From: an uncultured Paraprevotella sp.
Lineage (GTDB): Bacteria > Bacteroidota > Bacteroidia > Bacteroidales > Bacteroidaceae
NCBI GenBank assembly: GCA_944319925.1
Contig: CALUFQ010000015.1
Span: forward strand, 1 to 56,626
Length of the DNA stretch: 56,626 nt
Direction of reading: 5' to 3'
A program made the position numbers and the translations under genes. Positions 25,440 through 33,682 of this stretch are shown here, piece after piece (position 1 is the stretch's first letter; each line of letters starts with the position of its first letter). The notes beneath the pieces were generated by a model. The model ran no database searches, was not told the DNA's origin, and saw nothing but the letters and a program-made list of their open reading frames with translations.

Positions 25440-26377
25440 ACAAAAACACTTTCAACCCTGTGCGCTTCATGCACTACCTGCGCAAGAACTGGACCGAAAA
25501 CGGCATCCGGCATCTATTCCATTTCCTTATAGCCTATGTCCTCCTGACGGCTCTGTTCCTGTTCATCGACTACGGTCGGACTGTGTATGTAACTCAATCT
25601 TTGGATGATGAACGGCAAGGCATCGCCGTGAAGACCGACAATTACAAGGTGCTGCTGACATTGGCCGCAGAAGGACACGAAAGCCTGAACACCCCCATCT
25701 CTGCCACGACTGCCACCGTATTCGCACTCTTCCTAGCTTACACCGGCAGCCGTTTCTTCCGCGCATCCAAGCTCCGCCAGAATCTCATTACCGACCTGAC
25801 GCTTCCGGTCTCCGCTTCAGAGAAATTCGCGATGTGCTGGCTACAGGCTACTTTCATTTCTTCTCTGCTGTTTGCCCTCGCCGCCATGTTGGCCGACTTC
25901 ACACGCATCGAGCTCATCCATCACATTTTCCCAAACACGGACTTGGCCTATCCCGTAGAGTGGTTCAACTATTCCTATCTTCCCAATGAGCTTCTTCAAG
26001 CTTATGCCGTGCAAGCCCTGTTCATCCTCGGCACGACCTATTGGCGCAACAATCCCTTCCAAACCACTTTTTGCGTATTGATGCTCCTCGGCACGTTCTA
26101 TTACGGTCTGTTCATTTGGAACATGTTTGCCATTGTCAAAGAAGCCAATCTGAAAAACTTCGACTGGCAAGCATTCTACGGGCATTTGGGCATCGGCTTG
26201 AACGTATTCCTGCTCGTGTTCGGCTACGTTATGTCCTACCTCCGCATACGGAGGGTCTCGCTCATCGTATCATGGAAAGACCGCACGAGCCTCGCCTTGC
26301 TCGCCGTTGCCGTTGCCGGACTGATCCTCTGCTGTTGGATTCCCTGTGACACTGCCGCCCGACTTACGGCACAATAA
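25436..26377 (+). CDS. ABC-2-like permease subunit, paralog 4 of 5
   Basis: 313 residues from the ATG at 25436 (MNKNTFNPVRFMHYLRKNW). The open frame extends far upstream but overlaps paralog 3, so the ATGA-overlapping start is used. It carries LPVSASEKF, ADFTRIELIHHIFPN, GTTYWRNNPFQ and the tail LIVSWKDRTSLALL. The first 22 residues differ from paralog 5 at only two positions, suggesting recent duplication or gene conversion. Confidence 0.75.
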   Translation: MNKNTFNPVRFMHYLRKNWTENGIRHLFHFLIAYVLLTALFLFIDYGRTVYVTQSLDDERQGIAVKTDNYKVLLTLAAEGHESLNTPISATTATVFALFLAYTGSRFFRASKLRQNLITDLTLPVSASEKFAMCWLQATFISSLLFALAAMLADFTRIELIHHIFPNTDLAYPVEWFNYSYLPNELLQAYAVQALFILGTTYWRNNPFQTTFCVLMLLGTFYYGLFIWNMFAIVKEANLKNFDWQAFYGHLGIGLNVFLLVFGYVMSYLRIRRVSLIVSWKDRTSLALLAVAVAGLILCCWIPCDTAARLTAQ

Positions 26378-26411
26378 GTCCTACATTCCACAACCCTAAA
26401 GTAAACACATC

Positions 26412-27338
26412 ATGAACAAAAACACTTTCAACCCCGTGCGCTTCATACACTACCTGCGCAAAGACTGGACCGAGAACCGCGGACAGTTTTTCTACGACTT
26501 CATCATCCCCTACGGCATCCTGACGCTGCTGTTCATCTGGATTGACTTCACGAAGACACAACCCGTGGCCAAAGGCACCCGCCTCTACACGGAGCTCCTC
26601 ATGGAAAAAGCCGCAAGGGGCATCGACGAGAGCTGGAGCCTGATCGGGTTCTCGGCTTTCCTGTGCCTGTTGTTCTACCTGGCTTTCATCGGAAGCACCT
26701 TCTTCCACACCTCCAAACACCGCCGCGACCACATCGGCGACCTGACGTTCCCGGCCTCCGACGCCGAAAAGTTTGCCGCGCGCTGGCTTCGCATTTCCCT
26801 TGCGCCCTTCCCGCTGTTTGCCCTCGCCGCCGTGCTCGCCGACTTCACGCGCATCGGTTTCATCCATCTGCTATACCCGGACATCTCGGTTTCCTTCCCC
26901 ATGCCTTGGACATCAGGAAATGCCGGGGACATCCATCTTCCCATCTGCATCTTGGAAGCCTATGCTCTGCAAGCCCTGTTCATCCTCGGCGCAACCTATT
27001 GGCACAAGAAGCCCTTCCAAAAGACCTTGAGCGTCGTGCTGCTCCTTGGGCTGGGCTACTACGGGATTTACCTCGGCTATGTGCTCTTGGTCCTTGGCGA
27101 AGATTTCTACAGGCATTTCGCCTCGCCACGCTGGCTCTTCGGATGGACTTATGCCATACCCTCCTTCCTCCTGTTATCCGGCTACGTCCTGACTTATCTC
27201 CGCATGCGCCGGGCCTCCCTCATCGTGTCATGGAAAGACCCGACGACCCTCGCCCTGCTCGTCGCCGCCCTCGCCGGACTGGCACTCTGCTTCTGGATGC
27301 CCCACCACATCATGTCCCATTTTCCTTCCGTCAAATAA
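26412..27338 (+). CDS. ABC-2-like permease subunit, paralog 5 of 5
   Basis: 308 residues. N-terminal MNKNTFNPVRFIHYLRKDW, then FPASDAEKF, ADFTRIGFIHLLYPD, GATYWHKKPFQ and LIVSWKDPTTLALL, all parallel to paralog 4. Six or so membrane spans. It is the last gene of the operon, and its stop at 27336-27338 is directly followed by a truncated unrelated gene in the same frame, which marks the end of the transporter block. Confidence 0.75.
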   Translation: MNKNTFNPVRFIHYLRKDWTENRGQFFYDFIIPYGILTLLFIWIDFTKTQPVAKGTRLYTELLMEKAARGIDESWSLIGFSAFLCLLFYLAFIGSTFFHTSKHRRDHIGDLTFPASDAEKFAARWLRISLAPFPLFALAAVLADFTRIGFIHLLYPDISVSFPMPWTSGNAGDIHLPICILEAYALQALFILGATYWHKKPFQKTLSVVLLLGLGYYGIYLGYVLLVLGEDFYRHFASPRWLFGWTYAIPSFLLLSGYVLTYLRMRRASLIVSWKDPTTLALLVAALAGLALCFWMPHHIMSHFPSVK

Positions 27339-27395
27339 ATCGCCTTCTATGCCGGATGGCCCAACGCATGGGGGGCTTTCAGGCTGGCCAAGGAC
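27339..27395 (+). pseudogene. Tail of a lost carboxymuconolactone decarboxylase domain
   Basis: Directly after the permease stop the same frame encodes IAFYAGWPNAWGAFRLAKDV, which matches the C-terminal helix pattern of CMD/AhpD domains (FYAGWP-x-A). It continues in frame into the cupin gene. The N-terminal part of the CMD domain is missing. Confidence 0.6.
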
Positions 27396-27845
27396 GTGTG
27401 GGCTGATGACACGGAAGGTAACGACGGCAAAGCCGCCTTCCAGCATGAGATAATCTTCCCCATCGGCGAACCGAGCACGGCATACGCCCAGTACTTCATC
27501 GGCAACAGCTATCTGGCCCGCGTTTCGAAGGAACAGACACCCTTCTCCAACGTCACATTCGAGCCACGCTGCCGCAACAACTGGCACATCCACCACGCCA
27601 CGAAAGGCGGCAGGCAGATGCCGGTGTGCATGGCCGGACGCGGATGGTATCAGGAGGAAGGCAAGGAAGCCGTGCAGATACATTCGGGCGATGTCATCCA
27701 CATCCCGGCCAACGTGAAACACTGGCACGGCGCGACGGCCGACAGCTGGTTCGCCCACCTCGCCTTCGAAGTGCCGGGCGAAAACACGTCCAACGAATGG
27801 CTGGAACCCGTGACGGACGAAGCATACGACCGATTGGGGAAATAA
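27396..27845 (+). CDS. Cupin-domain protein (3' part of a CMD-cupin fusion)
   Basis: 149 residues from a GTG at 27396; this start is only the first plausible one after the break. The cupin core has NNWHIHHATKGGRQMPVC with metal-type histidines, GDVIHIPANVKHWHGATADS, and an HLAFEVPGE end. In Bacteroides and relatives, as I recall, such cupins form the C-terminus of a protein with CMD domains in front; here that front part is lost apart from about 20 residues. The remaining cupin could still fold, but expression may depend on read-through from the ABC operon. Confidence 0.65.
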   Translation: MWADDTEGNDGKAAFQHEIIFPIGEPSTAYAQYFIGNSYLARVSKEQTPFSNVTFEPRCRNNWHIHHATKGGRQMPVCMAGRGWYQEEGKEAVQIHSGDVIHIPANVKHWHGATADSWFAHLAFEVPGENTSNEWLEPVTDEAYDRLGK

Positions 27846-27879
27846 CGCCTTCCCCGCCCGGCAAACCGATATTTTTGCT

Positions 27880-27887
27880 TACCTTTG
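27880..27887 (+). promoter_or_regulatory. -7 box (TACCTTTG) for the TonB-dependent receptor
   Basis: TAnnTTTG 53 bp before the receptor ATG, directly followed by a terminator-like hairpin. No convincing -33 element. Confidence 0.5.
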
Positions 27888-27890
27888 CAA

Positions 27891-27919
27891 CGCCTACCGG
27901 AAACGGCAGGCGTTTTTTT
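27891..27919 (+). terminator. Terminator or attenuator ahead of the receptor gene
   Basis: CGCCTACCG-GAAA-CGGCAGGCG (one mismatch) followed by seven T. It ends the cupin transcript, but it also lies after the receptor -7 box and could act as a leader attenuator. Confidence 0.55.
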
Positions 27920-27940
27920 ATTCACTAATTTATCAAATCT

Positions 27941-29992
27941 ATGTACAAAAAACAAACTTGGAAACGCCCGGTGATGCGCTTCAAGCATTTCGCCAACAAG
28001 CCCTACGCGGTGTTCAACAGCCTGCACCGCGAAGTGGTCATCTGCACGTTGTCCGTCTCCACCCTGACGTTTGCCAACACGCAGTCCGTGTCGGCACAGA
28101 CGGAACACCACCTGGCCGACGGCGAAATGGTGATGCAAGGCATCGAAGTGACCGGCACCCGGGTACCGCTGACCGACAAGGAAGCGGCGAGAATGGTGAC
28201 TGTACTGGACCGCGCCATGATTGAAAGCGCACCCGTGCAAAGTGTGAACGACCTCCTGAAGTATGCCGCAGGCATCGACGTGCGCCAGCGCGGCGCGATG
28301 GGCATACAGACAGACCTCTCCATCCGCGGGGGCACCTTTGACCAGATTACCGTCCTGCTCAACGGCGTGAACATCAGCAACCCGCAAACCGGCCACCTGA
28401 CGGCAGATTTTCCCGTGGCCATCGAAGACATCGAACGCATTGAAATCCTGGAAGGCCCCGCAGCCCGGGTCTTCGGTACCTCCGCCTTCTGCGGGGCCAT
28501 CAACATCGTCACTTCGGCTGAAAAACAGAAACACCTCCAAACCCATGCCACCGGCGGAGCATACGGCCTCGGCGGGGGCGGCCTGCGCCTGAATCTCTCG
28601 GAAGGAAAATGGACCAACCAAATTTCGGGAAGCTACTTGCGCACCGACGGTGCCACGCTGAACAGCGACTTCGACACCTGGCGCACCTACTACCAAGGCG
28701 GCCTCTCCACCCCGACAGCCGACATCCGCTGGCAGGCAGGATTCAGCCAGCAAAAATACGGGGCCAACACGTTCTACTCCGCCCGGTACGACAACCAATA
28801 CGAAGAAACGAACCGCTACATCGTCTCCGTACAGGCGGACACGCGGCTGGGATGGCTCCACCTGCTGCCCACCCTCTACTGGCACCGCTCGCTGGACCAC
28901 TACCAGCTCATCCGCCATTCGTCCGCCGGGGAAAACTTCCACCGCACGGACGTGTATGGACTCAACCTGAACGCCTGCTTCACCACGCCCTTCGGCAAGA
29001 CGGCCTTCGGCATGGAGATGCGCAACGAAGGCATCTTCAGCACCTCGCTGGGGCGGCCGATGGACGAGAGGCAATATGTGGAAGTGCCCTGGCACGGCGG
29101 AAGGCAATATACGAACAAAGACAACCGGACGGACTTGAGCTACTACCTGGAACACAACGTGCTGCTCCCGAAGGCGACCTTTTCCGCGGGGGTCATGGCC
29201 AACCGGAACAGCGGCTACGACGACCGTTTCCACTTCTATCCCGGCGTGGACATCTCCTACCGCCCGGCGCACGACTGGAAAATCTCGGCCTCGTGGAACA
29301 TGGCCCTGCGCATGCCCACCTTCACCGACCTGTATTACAAAAGTCCCACGCTGGAAGGCAACGTGGGGCTGCACCCCGAAGAGACGCAGGCATTCAGCCT
29401 CGGCGCACAGTTCCGCCGCACGGGCGTAAAGGCCTCGGCTGAGGTGTTCTACCACAAGGGAAAGAACATGATCGACTGGGTGATGTACACTGCGGACGAT
29501 GTATATCACTCCGCCAACTTCAAGCTGGACAACTATGGCGTGGAAGCCAATGCGGCATGGCTTCCGCGCGAGGCATGGGGCGAACGCTGCTTCGTGGAAC
29601 GTCTCAGCGCGGGATACACCTACATCCATCAACGGCGGCACGACGACGTGGCCGTCTATAAGTCCAACTACGCGCTGGAATACCTGCGCCACAAGTTCGT
29701 GGCCGGCCTGACCCACCGCATCTGGCGCAACCTGTCGGCCACCTGGGCCTTCCGCTGGCAAGACCGCATGGGCAGCTACATCCGCTATGCCGGAACCGGC
29801 GACCCGGCGGGCGTCCTCACACCCTACCACCCCTACGCCCTGCTCGACCTTCGTGTGCAATGGCGCACCCCGCGCTACCAATTGTATGCCGAAGGCAACA
29901 ACCTGACCGACCACACCTATTACGACCTGGGCAACATCCCCCAGCCGGGCTTCTGGTTCCGGGTGGGCAGCAGCGTCCGGTTCAACTGGTAA
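27941..29992 (+). CDS. TonB-dependent outer-membrane receptor (BtuB/FepA-like)
   Basis: 683 residues. An N-terminal signal-like region (to about residue 53, ending VSAQ), then the plug domain: GIEVTGTRVPL, VNDLLKYAAGIDVRQRG, QTDLSIRGGTFDQITVLLNG, DIERIEILEGPAARVFGT. A 22-strand type barrel follows, with the C-terminal NNLTDHTYYDLGNIPQPGF and a final aromatic (VRFNW). It lacks the SusC-type N-terminal extension and no SusD follows, so a small ligand such as a metal chelate, haem or cobamide is more likely than a glycan. No B12 riboswitch fits in the 95-bp leader. Confidence 0.9.
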   Translation: MYKKQTWKRPVMRFKHFANKPYAVFNSLHREVVICTLSVSTLTFANTQSVSAQTEHHLADGEMVMQGIEVTGTRVPLTDKEAARMVTVLDRAMIESAPVQSVNDLLKYAAGIDVRQRGAMGIQTDLSIRGGTFDQITVLLNGVNISNPQTGHLTADFPVAIEDIERIEILEGPAARVFGTSAFCGAINIVTSAEKQKHLQTHATGGAYGLGGGGLRLNLSEGKWTNQISGSYLRTDGATLNSDFDTWRTYYQGGLSTPTADIRWQAGFSQQKYGANTFYSARYDNQYEETNRYIVSVQADTRLGWLHLLPTLYWHRSLDHYQLIRHSSAGENFHRTDVYGLNLNACFTTPFGKTAFGMEMRNEGIFSTSLGRPMDERQYVEVPWHGGRQYTNKDNRTDLSYYLEHNVLLPKATFSAGVMANRNSGYDDRFHFYPGVDISYRPAHDWKISASWNMALRMPTFTDLYYKSPTLEGNVGLHPEETQAFSLGAQFRRTGVKASAEVFYHKGKNMIDWVMYTADDVYHSANFKLDNYGVEANAAWLPREAWGERCFVERLSAGYTYIHQRRHDDVAVYKSNYALEYLRHKFVAGLTHRIWRNLSATWAFRWQDRMGSYIRYAGTGDPAGVLTPYHPYALLDLRVQWRTPRYQLYAEGNNLTDHTYYDLGNIPQPGFWFRVGSSVRFNW

Positions 29993-30011
29993 GGCGGAAC
30001 CAGTCAAACCC

Positions 30012-30244
30012 ATCGGGCTAATTAGAAACTGTTTTGAATTTATCGTGCGATGATTTGGGATGAGTTTTCGAGTCAGTTTTGCTTCCGTGATGAGAAAGAT
30101 AGCGAGCTATCTGACGAAGAACAGAAGTGAAACTGGCCGGAAAATCGCCCAAAGCACACACGAAAACGAGTACATCAAGCAGGAACAAACTTTTTGTAGA
30201 AATTCAAAACAGTTTCTTAGACTTATCGGACTAATTAGCCCGAT
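30012..30244. terminator. Split terminator hairpin of the receptor gene, interrupted by a MITE
   Basis: Perfect 14-nt arms ATCGGGCTAATTAG (30012-30025) and CTAATTAGCCCGAT (30231-30244), the second followed by TTCTT, lie on either side of the MITE-like element. Without the insert they would form a compact hairpin just after the receptor stop. Confidence 0.55.
30025..30216 (+). mobile_element. MITE-like element, copy 1 (about 192 bp)
   Basis: Terminal inverted repeats GAAACTGTTTTGAATTT (30025-30041) and its near complement at 30199-30216. The interior (TATCGTGCGATGATTTGGG, then AAGCACACACGAAAACGA) is shared with 44427-44679. It is too short to code for a transposase; the 63-codon frame inside is not conserved. 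Confidence 0.7.
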
Positions 30245-30272
30245 TTCTTGAAGGATATTCCGTCTTTTTTCC

Positions 30273-30280
30273 TAATTTTG
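30273..30280 (+). promoter_or_regulatory. -7 box (TAATTTTG) for the DPP IV gene
   Basis: TAnnTTTG 35 bp before the ATG, with TCTTG about 22 bp upstream as a weak -33 element. Confidence 0.6.
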
Positions 30281-30315
30281 CAGATGATAGAAACACCTAT
30301 TTTATATATAGTAAG

Positions 30316-32526
30316 ATGAACAAGATTGCAACAATCCTTTTGGGATGCCTGCTGGCCATCGCGCCAGGCCGAACAGATGCAGCCGGAAAGCTGACCCTCG
30401 AAGACCTGTGCGGAGGCGCCTATTCCGCCAAGCGCATCAGCGGCATCCACCCGATGAACGACGGGGAAACCTTCTCGCGGCTCAGCCCGGACCGCAAACA
30501 AATCGTCACGTATTCCTTCAAGGACGGCAGCCGCAAGGACGTGATTTTCGACGTGGCCACGGCCCGCAATGTCAAACTGGAAACGATAGACGGCTACATC
30601 ATGTCTCCCGACGAGAAGAAAATGCTGATACAGACGGAGACCCGTCCCATCTACCGCCATTCCTTCACCGCCGTATATTACATCTACGACATCAATAACG
30701 GCACGTTGGAACGCCTCTCGGACGGCGGCCCGCAGCAATCGCCCAAATTCTCGCCGGACGGCAACCTGGTGGGCTTCGTCCGCGACAACAACCTGTTCTT
30801 GGTCAAGCTGCTCTTCGGCAACAGCGAAAGCCAGGTCACCAAGGACGGCAAGCGCAACGCCGTCATCAACGGCATCCCCGACTGGGTGAACGAAGAGGAG
30901 TTTTCCACCATGCGCTCGTTTGACTTCAACGCCGACAACACCATGATGGCGTGGATACGCTATGACGAGACGAAAGTGGCCACTTTCTCCTTCCCTTGGT
31001 ACAAAGGCAGCCACCCGGAAAAGGAAGCGTATGCCGAATACCCGGGACTGTACGAGTACAAATACCCGGTGGCCGGCACGGCCAACTCCACGATGAGCGT
31101 ACAGACGTTCGACATCAAGGCACGGGTCGTCCGCACGATGCAACTGCCGCTTGCGGAAGATGCCTACATCCCGCGCATCCGCTTCACCAGCGACCCGGCG
31201 AAACTGGCCGTCTTCACCCTGAACCGCCACCAGGACTGCCTGGAAATCTATATGGCCAACCCGCGCTCCACGGAATGCAAGAAGATCCTGCGCGACGAGG
31301 TGGACAAATACGTCAACGAAAACGTGTTCCGCAACCTGGCCTTCTACCCCAACCGTTTCGTGCTGACCAGCGAGCGCGACGGATACAACCACATCTATCT
31401 CTACGACTTCAACGGAAGCCTGGTGGGAAAAGTCACGCCGGAAAAACTCATCGTCCGGGACTTTTATGGCTACGACCCGGAAAGCGGAAACTACTACTTC
31501 TCGGCCAACCATGCGGATGACCCGGCGCACACCGCCGTCTATCGCAGCAACAGCAAGGGAGAAGTCACGAAACTTTCCACACAGGAAGGCGACAACAGTG
31601 CCGTGTTCAGCAAGACCTTGAAATATTACATCAACGTGTATTCCAACATCCACACACCCTACGTCACCACCCTGTGCAACCGCAACGGCAAGACGCTGGA
31701 AACACTGGAGGACAACCGTGCGCTCGCCGAAAAGCTGGGCGGCCTCAACCTCGGGAAGCAGGAGTTCTTCAGCTTCACCACGGGAGAGGGCATCTCACTC
31801 AACGGCTACATGGTGAAACCCGCCGATTTCGATCCCGCCAAGAAATATCCCGTCATCATGTTCCAGTACAGCGGACCCGGCTCGCAACAGGTCATCGACT
31901 CTTGGAACGCAGGCAACATGGGCGGCACCCTATATGAACACTATCTGGCTTCGAAAGGCTTCATCTGCGTGTGCGTGGACGGGCGCGGCACCGGAGGCCG
32001 GGGCGCGGAGTTCGAAAAATGCACCTACCTGAACCTGGGCTACCTCGAAGCCCGCGACCAGGTGGAGACGGCACAGTATCTCGGCACGTTGCCCTACGTG
32101 GACAGTAGCCGCATCGGCATCTGGGGATGGAGCTACGGCGGCTTCAACACGCTGATGAGCATGAGCGAAGGCCGCCCCGTGTTTGCCGCAGGCGTGGCCG
32201 TGGCCCCGCCCACGAGCTGGCGTTACTACGACACGGTCTATACGGAACGTTTCATGCGCACACCGAAAGAGAATGCCAACGGATACGACCGTTGCCCCAT
32301 CAGCCTTGCCGGGCAACTGCACGGCGCGTTGCTCATCTGCCACGGCACAGCCGACGACAACGTGCATTTCCGCAACTCGATGGAGTATGCCGAAGCCCTC
32401 GTGCAAGCCGGCAAGCCGTTCATGATGCTACCCTACAACAACCGCAACCACAACATCACAGGCGGCAACACGCGCAACCACCTCTTCACGAGCATCACCG
32501 ACTTCTTCATCGAGCATCTGCAATAA
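30316..32526 (+). CDS. Dipeptidyl-peptidase IV, S9B family
   Basis: 736 residues. A signal peptide (1 to about 22) suggests a periplasmic or envelope location. The N-terminal beta-propeller includes the DWVNEEEF glutamate motif that binds the substrate amino terminus. The C-terminal alpha/beta-hydrolase holds the triad: Ser606 in GWSYGG, Asp680/681 in HGTADDNVH, His712 in NRNHNI. It removes X-Pro dipeptides from peptides; in Porphyromonas and Bacteroides it feeds amino-acid use and affects host peptides. Complete and single-gene. Confidence 0.95.
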   Translation: MNKIATILLGCLLAIAPGRTDAAGKLTLEDLCGGAYSAKRISGIHPMNDGETFSRLSPDRKQIVTYSFKDGSRKDVIFDVATARNVKLETIDGYIMSPDEKKMLIQTETRPIYRHSFTAVYYIYDINNGTLERLSDGGPQQSPKFSPDGNLVGFVRDNNLFLVKLLFGNSESQVTKDGKRNAVINGIPDWVNEEEFSTMRSFDFNADNTMMAWIRYDETKVATFSFPWYKGSHPEKEAYAEYPGLYEYKYPVAGTANSTMSVQTFDIKARVVRTMQLPLAEDAYIPRIRFTSDPAKLAVFTLNRHQDCLEIYMANPRSTECKKILRDEVDKYVNENVFRNLAFYPNRFVLTSERDGYNHIYLYDFNGSLVGKVTPEKLIVRDFYGYDPESGNYYFSANHADDPAHTAVYRSNSKGEVTKLSTQEGDNSAVFSKTLKYYINVYSNIHTPYVTTLCNRNGKTLETLEDNRALAEKLGGLNLGKQEFFSFTTGEGISLNGYMVKPADFDPAKKYPVIMFQYSGPGSQQVIDSWNAGNMGGTLYEHYLASKGFICVCVDGRGTGGRGAEFEKCTYLNLGYLEARDQVETAQYLGTLPYVDSSRIGIWGWSYGGFNTLMSMSEGRPVFAAGVAVAPPTSWRYYDTVYTERFMRTPKENANGYDRCPISLAGQLHGALLICHGTADDNVHFRNSMEYAEALVQAGKPFMMLPYNNRNHNITGGNTRNHLFTSITDFFIEHLQ

Positions 32527-32539
32527 AACAAAAAGACAA

Positions 32540-32735
32540 CAAAAACGAGGGTGTACCAAAACCTGCGAGAAGCAACTGCTCCGCCTTGTAGGGGAGCTGG
32601 CCCAACGGGCCTGAGGGGTTTCACACCCACGGGCACACTCATAAAGTATATCTTTGTGGACGTGAGACCCCTCCGTCGCTTCGCGCCACCTCCCCTACAA
32701 GGCGGAGGAGTTTATTTTGCTATACCCTCGTTTTT
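32540..32735. repeat. R2 inverted pair without internal 32-bp units
   Basis: Two R2 arms face each other: the left runs from GAGGGTGTACCAAAA through CTCCGCCTTGTAGGGGAG (stem GGCCC-AAC-GGGCC at 32599-32611), the right is the reverse complement type with stem at 32675-32687. The ends ACGAGGGT and ACCCTCGT make the whole a 196-bp inverted repeat between convergent DPP IV and HAD genes, where it could serve as a bidirectional terminator. Confidence 0.7.
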
Positions 32736-32757
32736 GTATCATATCCCCCGGAACGAT

Positions 32758-33414
32758 TTACAGGTCTTTCAACCGCTTCAAGATGTCCGACGGGTTTTCG
32801 ACAAAACATGTCGCCCCGTGGGCTTCGAGGAAGGCGCGGTCGCGGAATCCCCACAGCACGGAGAGGCAAGGCAGGCCGGCAGCGGCGGCTGTGGCCACAT
32901 CGACATCGGAATCGCCCACATAGACGGCCTCTTCTTTCTTCGCGCCCAAGGCATCCAAAGCTAGTTCCACCATGTCGGGGGCAGGCTTGCGGCGCACACC
33001 GGAACGTTCGCCCACGGCCACCTGCACGGTGTCGGCGAAATAATGTTGATAAAGCTCGTCCACCCCGCCCTGCAACTTGTTGGACACGATGGCAGTCTTA
33101 TAGCCTTTGCGTTTCAACGTCTCCAACAGCGGCATGATGCCCGGATAAGGGGCGGTCTTCACCATGCAATGTCCCACATAGTGACGCTTGAAGCAGCCGA
33201 GCACCTCCTCGAAACGGCTGTTGTCCGTCCCGTCAGGCACGGCACGTTCAATCAGCTTGCCCACTCCGTTGCCCACGAAGCGGCGCACTTCCTCCAACGT
33301 GCGCTCCGGATAGCCGAATTGCCGCAAAGCATAGTTCGTACTGTCGGCCAGGTCCTCCAACGAGTTGAGCAACGTGCCGTCCAAATCAAAAACCACGGTC
33401 GTAATCTTTCCCAT
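32758..33414 (-). CDS. HAD-superfamily phosphatase, phosphoglycolate phosphatase-like
   Basis: 218 residues. Motif I VVFDLDGTLLNS with the nucleophile and acid-base Asp, motif II IVSNK, motif III Lys in RRKPAPD, motif IV YVGDSDVD: all four HAD motifs are intact, with a type-C1 helical cap after motif I. Closest in pattern to Gph phosphoglycolate phosphatases, though many HAD enzymes of this type act on other sugar phosphates. The first Met (33429) is only 7 nt after the -7 box, so the Met at 33414 is preferred. Confidence 0.88.
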   Translation of the reverse strand: MGKITTVVFDLDGTLLNSLEDLADSTNYALRQFGYPERTLEEVRRFVGNGVGKLIERAVPDGTDNSRFEEVLGCFKRHYVGHCMVKTAPYPGIMPLLETLKRKGYKTAIVSNKLQGGVDELYQHYFADTVQVAVGERSGVRRKPAPDMVELALDALGAKKEEAVYVGDSDVDVATAAAAGLPCLSVLWGFRDRAFLEAHGATCFVENPSDILKRLKDL

Positions 33415-33436
33415 TTTTTCAGATACCATTTTCCTG

Positions 33437-33444
33437 CAAAATTA
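33437..33444 (-). promoter_or_regulatory. -7 box (TAATTTTG) for the HAD phosphatase gene
   Basis: TAnnTTTG on the minus strand, 22 bp before the chosen start. It is divergent from an orphan promoter at 33496. Confidence 0.55.
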
Positions 33445-33495
33445 AGAAGCCTCGCATTTCCGCGCAAATAAATCCGGGAAATTCCGCAAAACATA

Positions 33496-33682
33496 TACTT
33501 TTGTCATAGTAGGCCCACAACCCTAAAACAAAAAAGCAATGCCTTGGCAGACACATTCCTGAAGCAAAAAGGCAATTACCGCGAAAAGGGAGACCGCACC
33601 ATCAATTAAATGGTACAAGCCGCACGAAACGGGAAACAAGACATAGCCATCACGCTCATCCACCAAGAAGACGTGTTTTTTG
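33496..33682 (+). other. Orphan promoter and possible gene fossil
   Basis: A -7 box TACTTTTG (33496-33503), a 35-nt A-rich leader and an ATG at 33539 look like a gene start, but that frame closes after seven codons. In another frame the DNA reads LADTFLKQKGNYREKGDRTI, stop, MVQAARNGKQDIAITLIHQE, resembling decayed coding DNA. The segment ends where R1 begins. No family is recognised. Confidence 0.3.

Noticed and set aside
27842-27940. Cobalamin riboswitch upstream of the BtuB-like receptor
   Set aside because: The leader is under 100 bp and contains only a terminator-like hairpin; no conserved B12-box sequence is visible.
27650-30013. 787-codon minus-strand frame opposite the receptor gene
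   Set aside because: Stop-poor antisense shadow of the G+C-rich TonB-dependent receptor, which has all plug and barrel motifs on the plus strand.
30060-30251. 63-codon frame downstream of the TonB-dependent receptor
   Set aside because: It lies inside the MITE-like element and is not preserved in the second copy.
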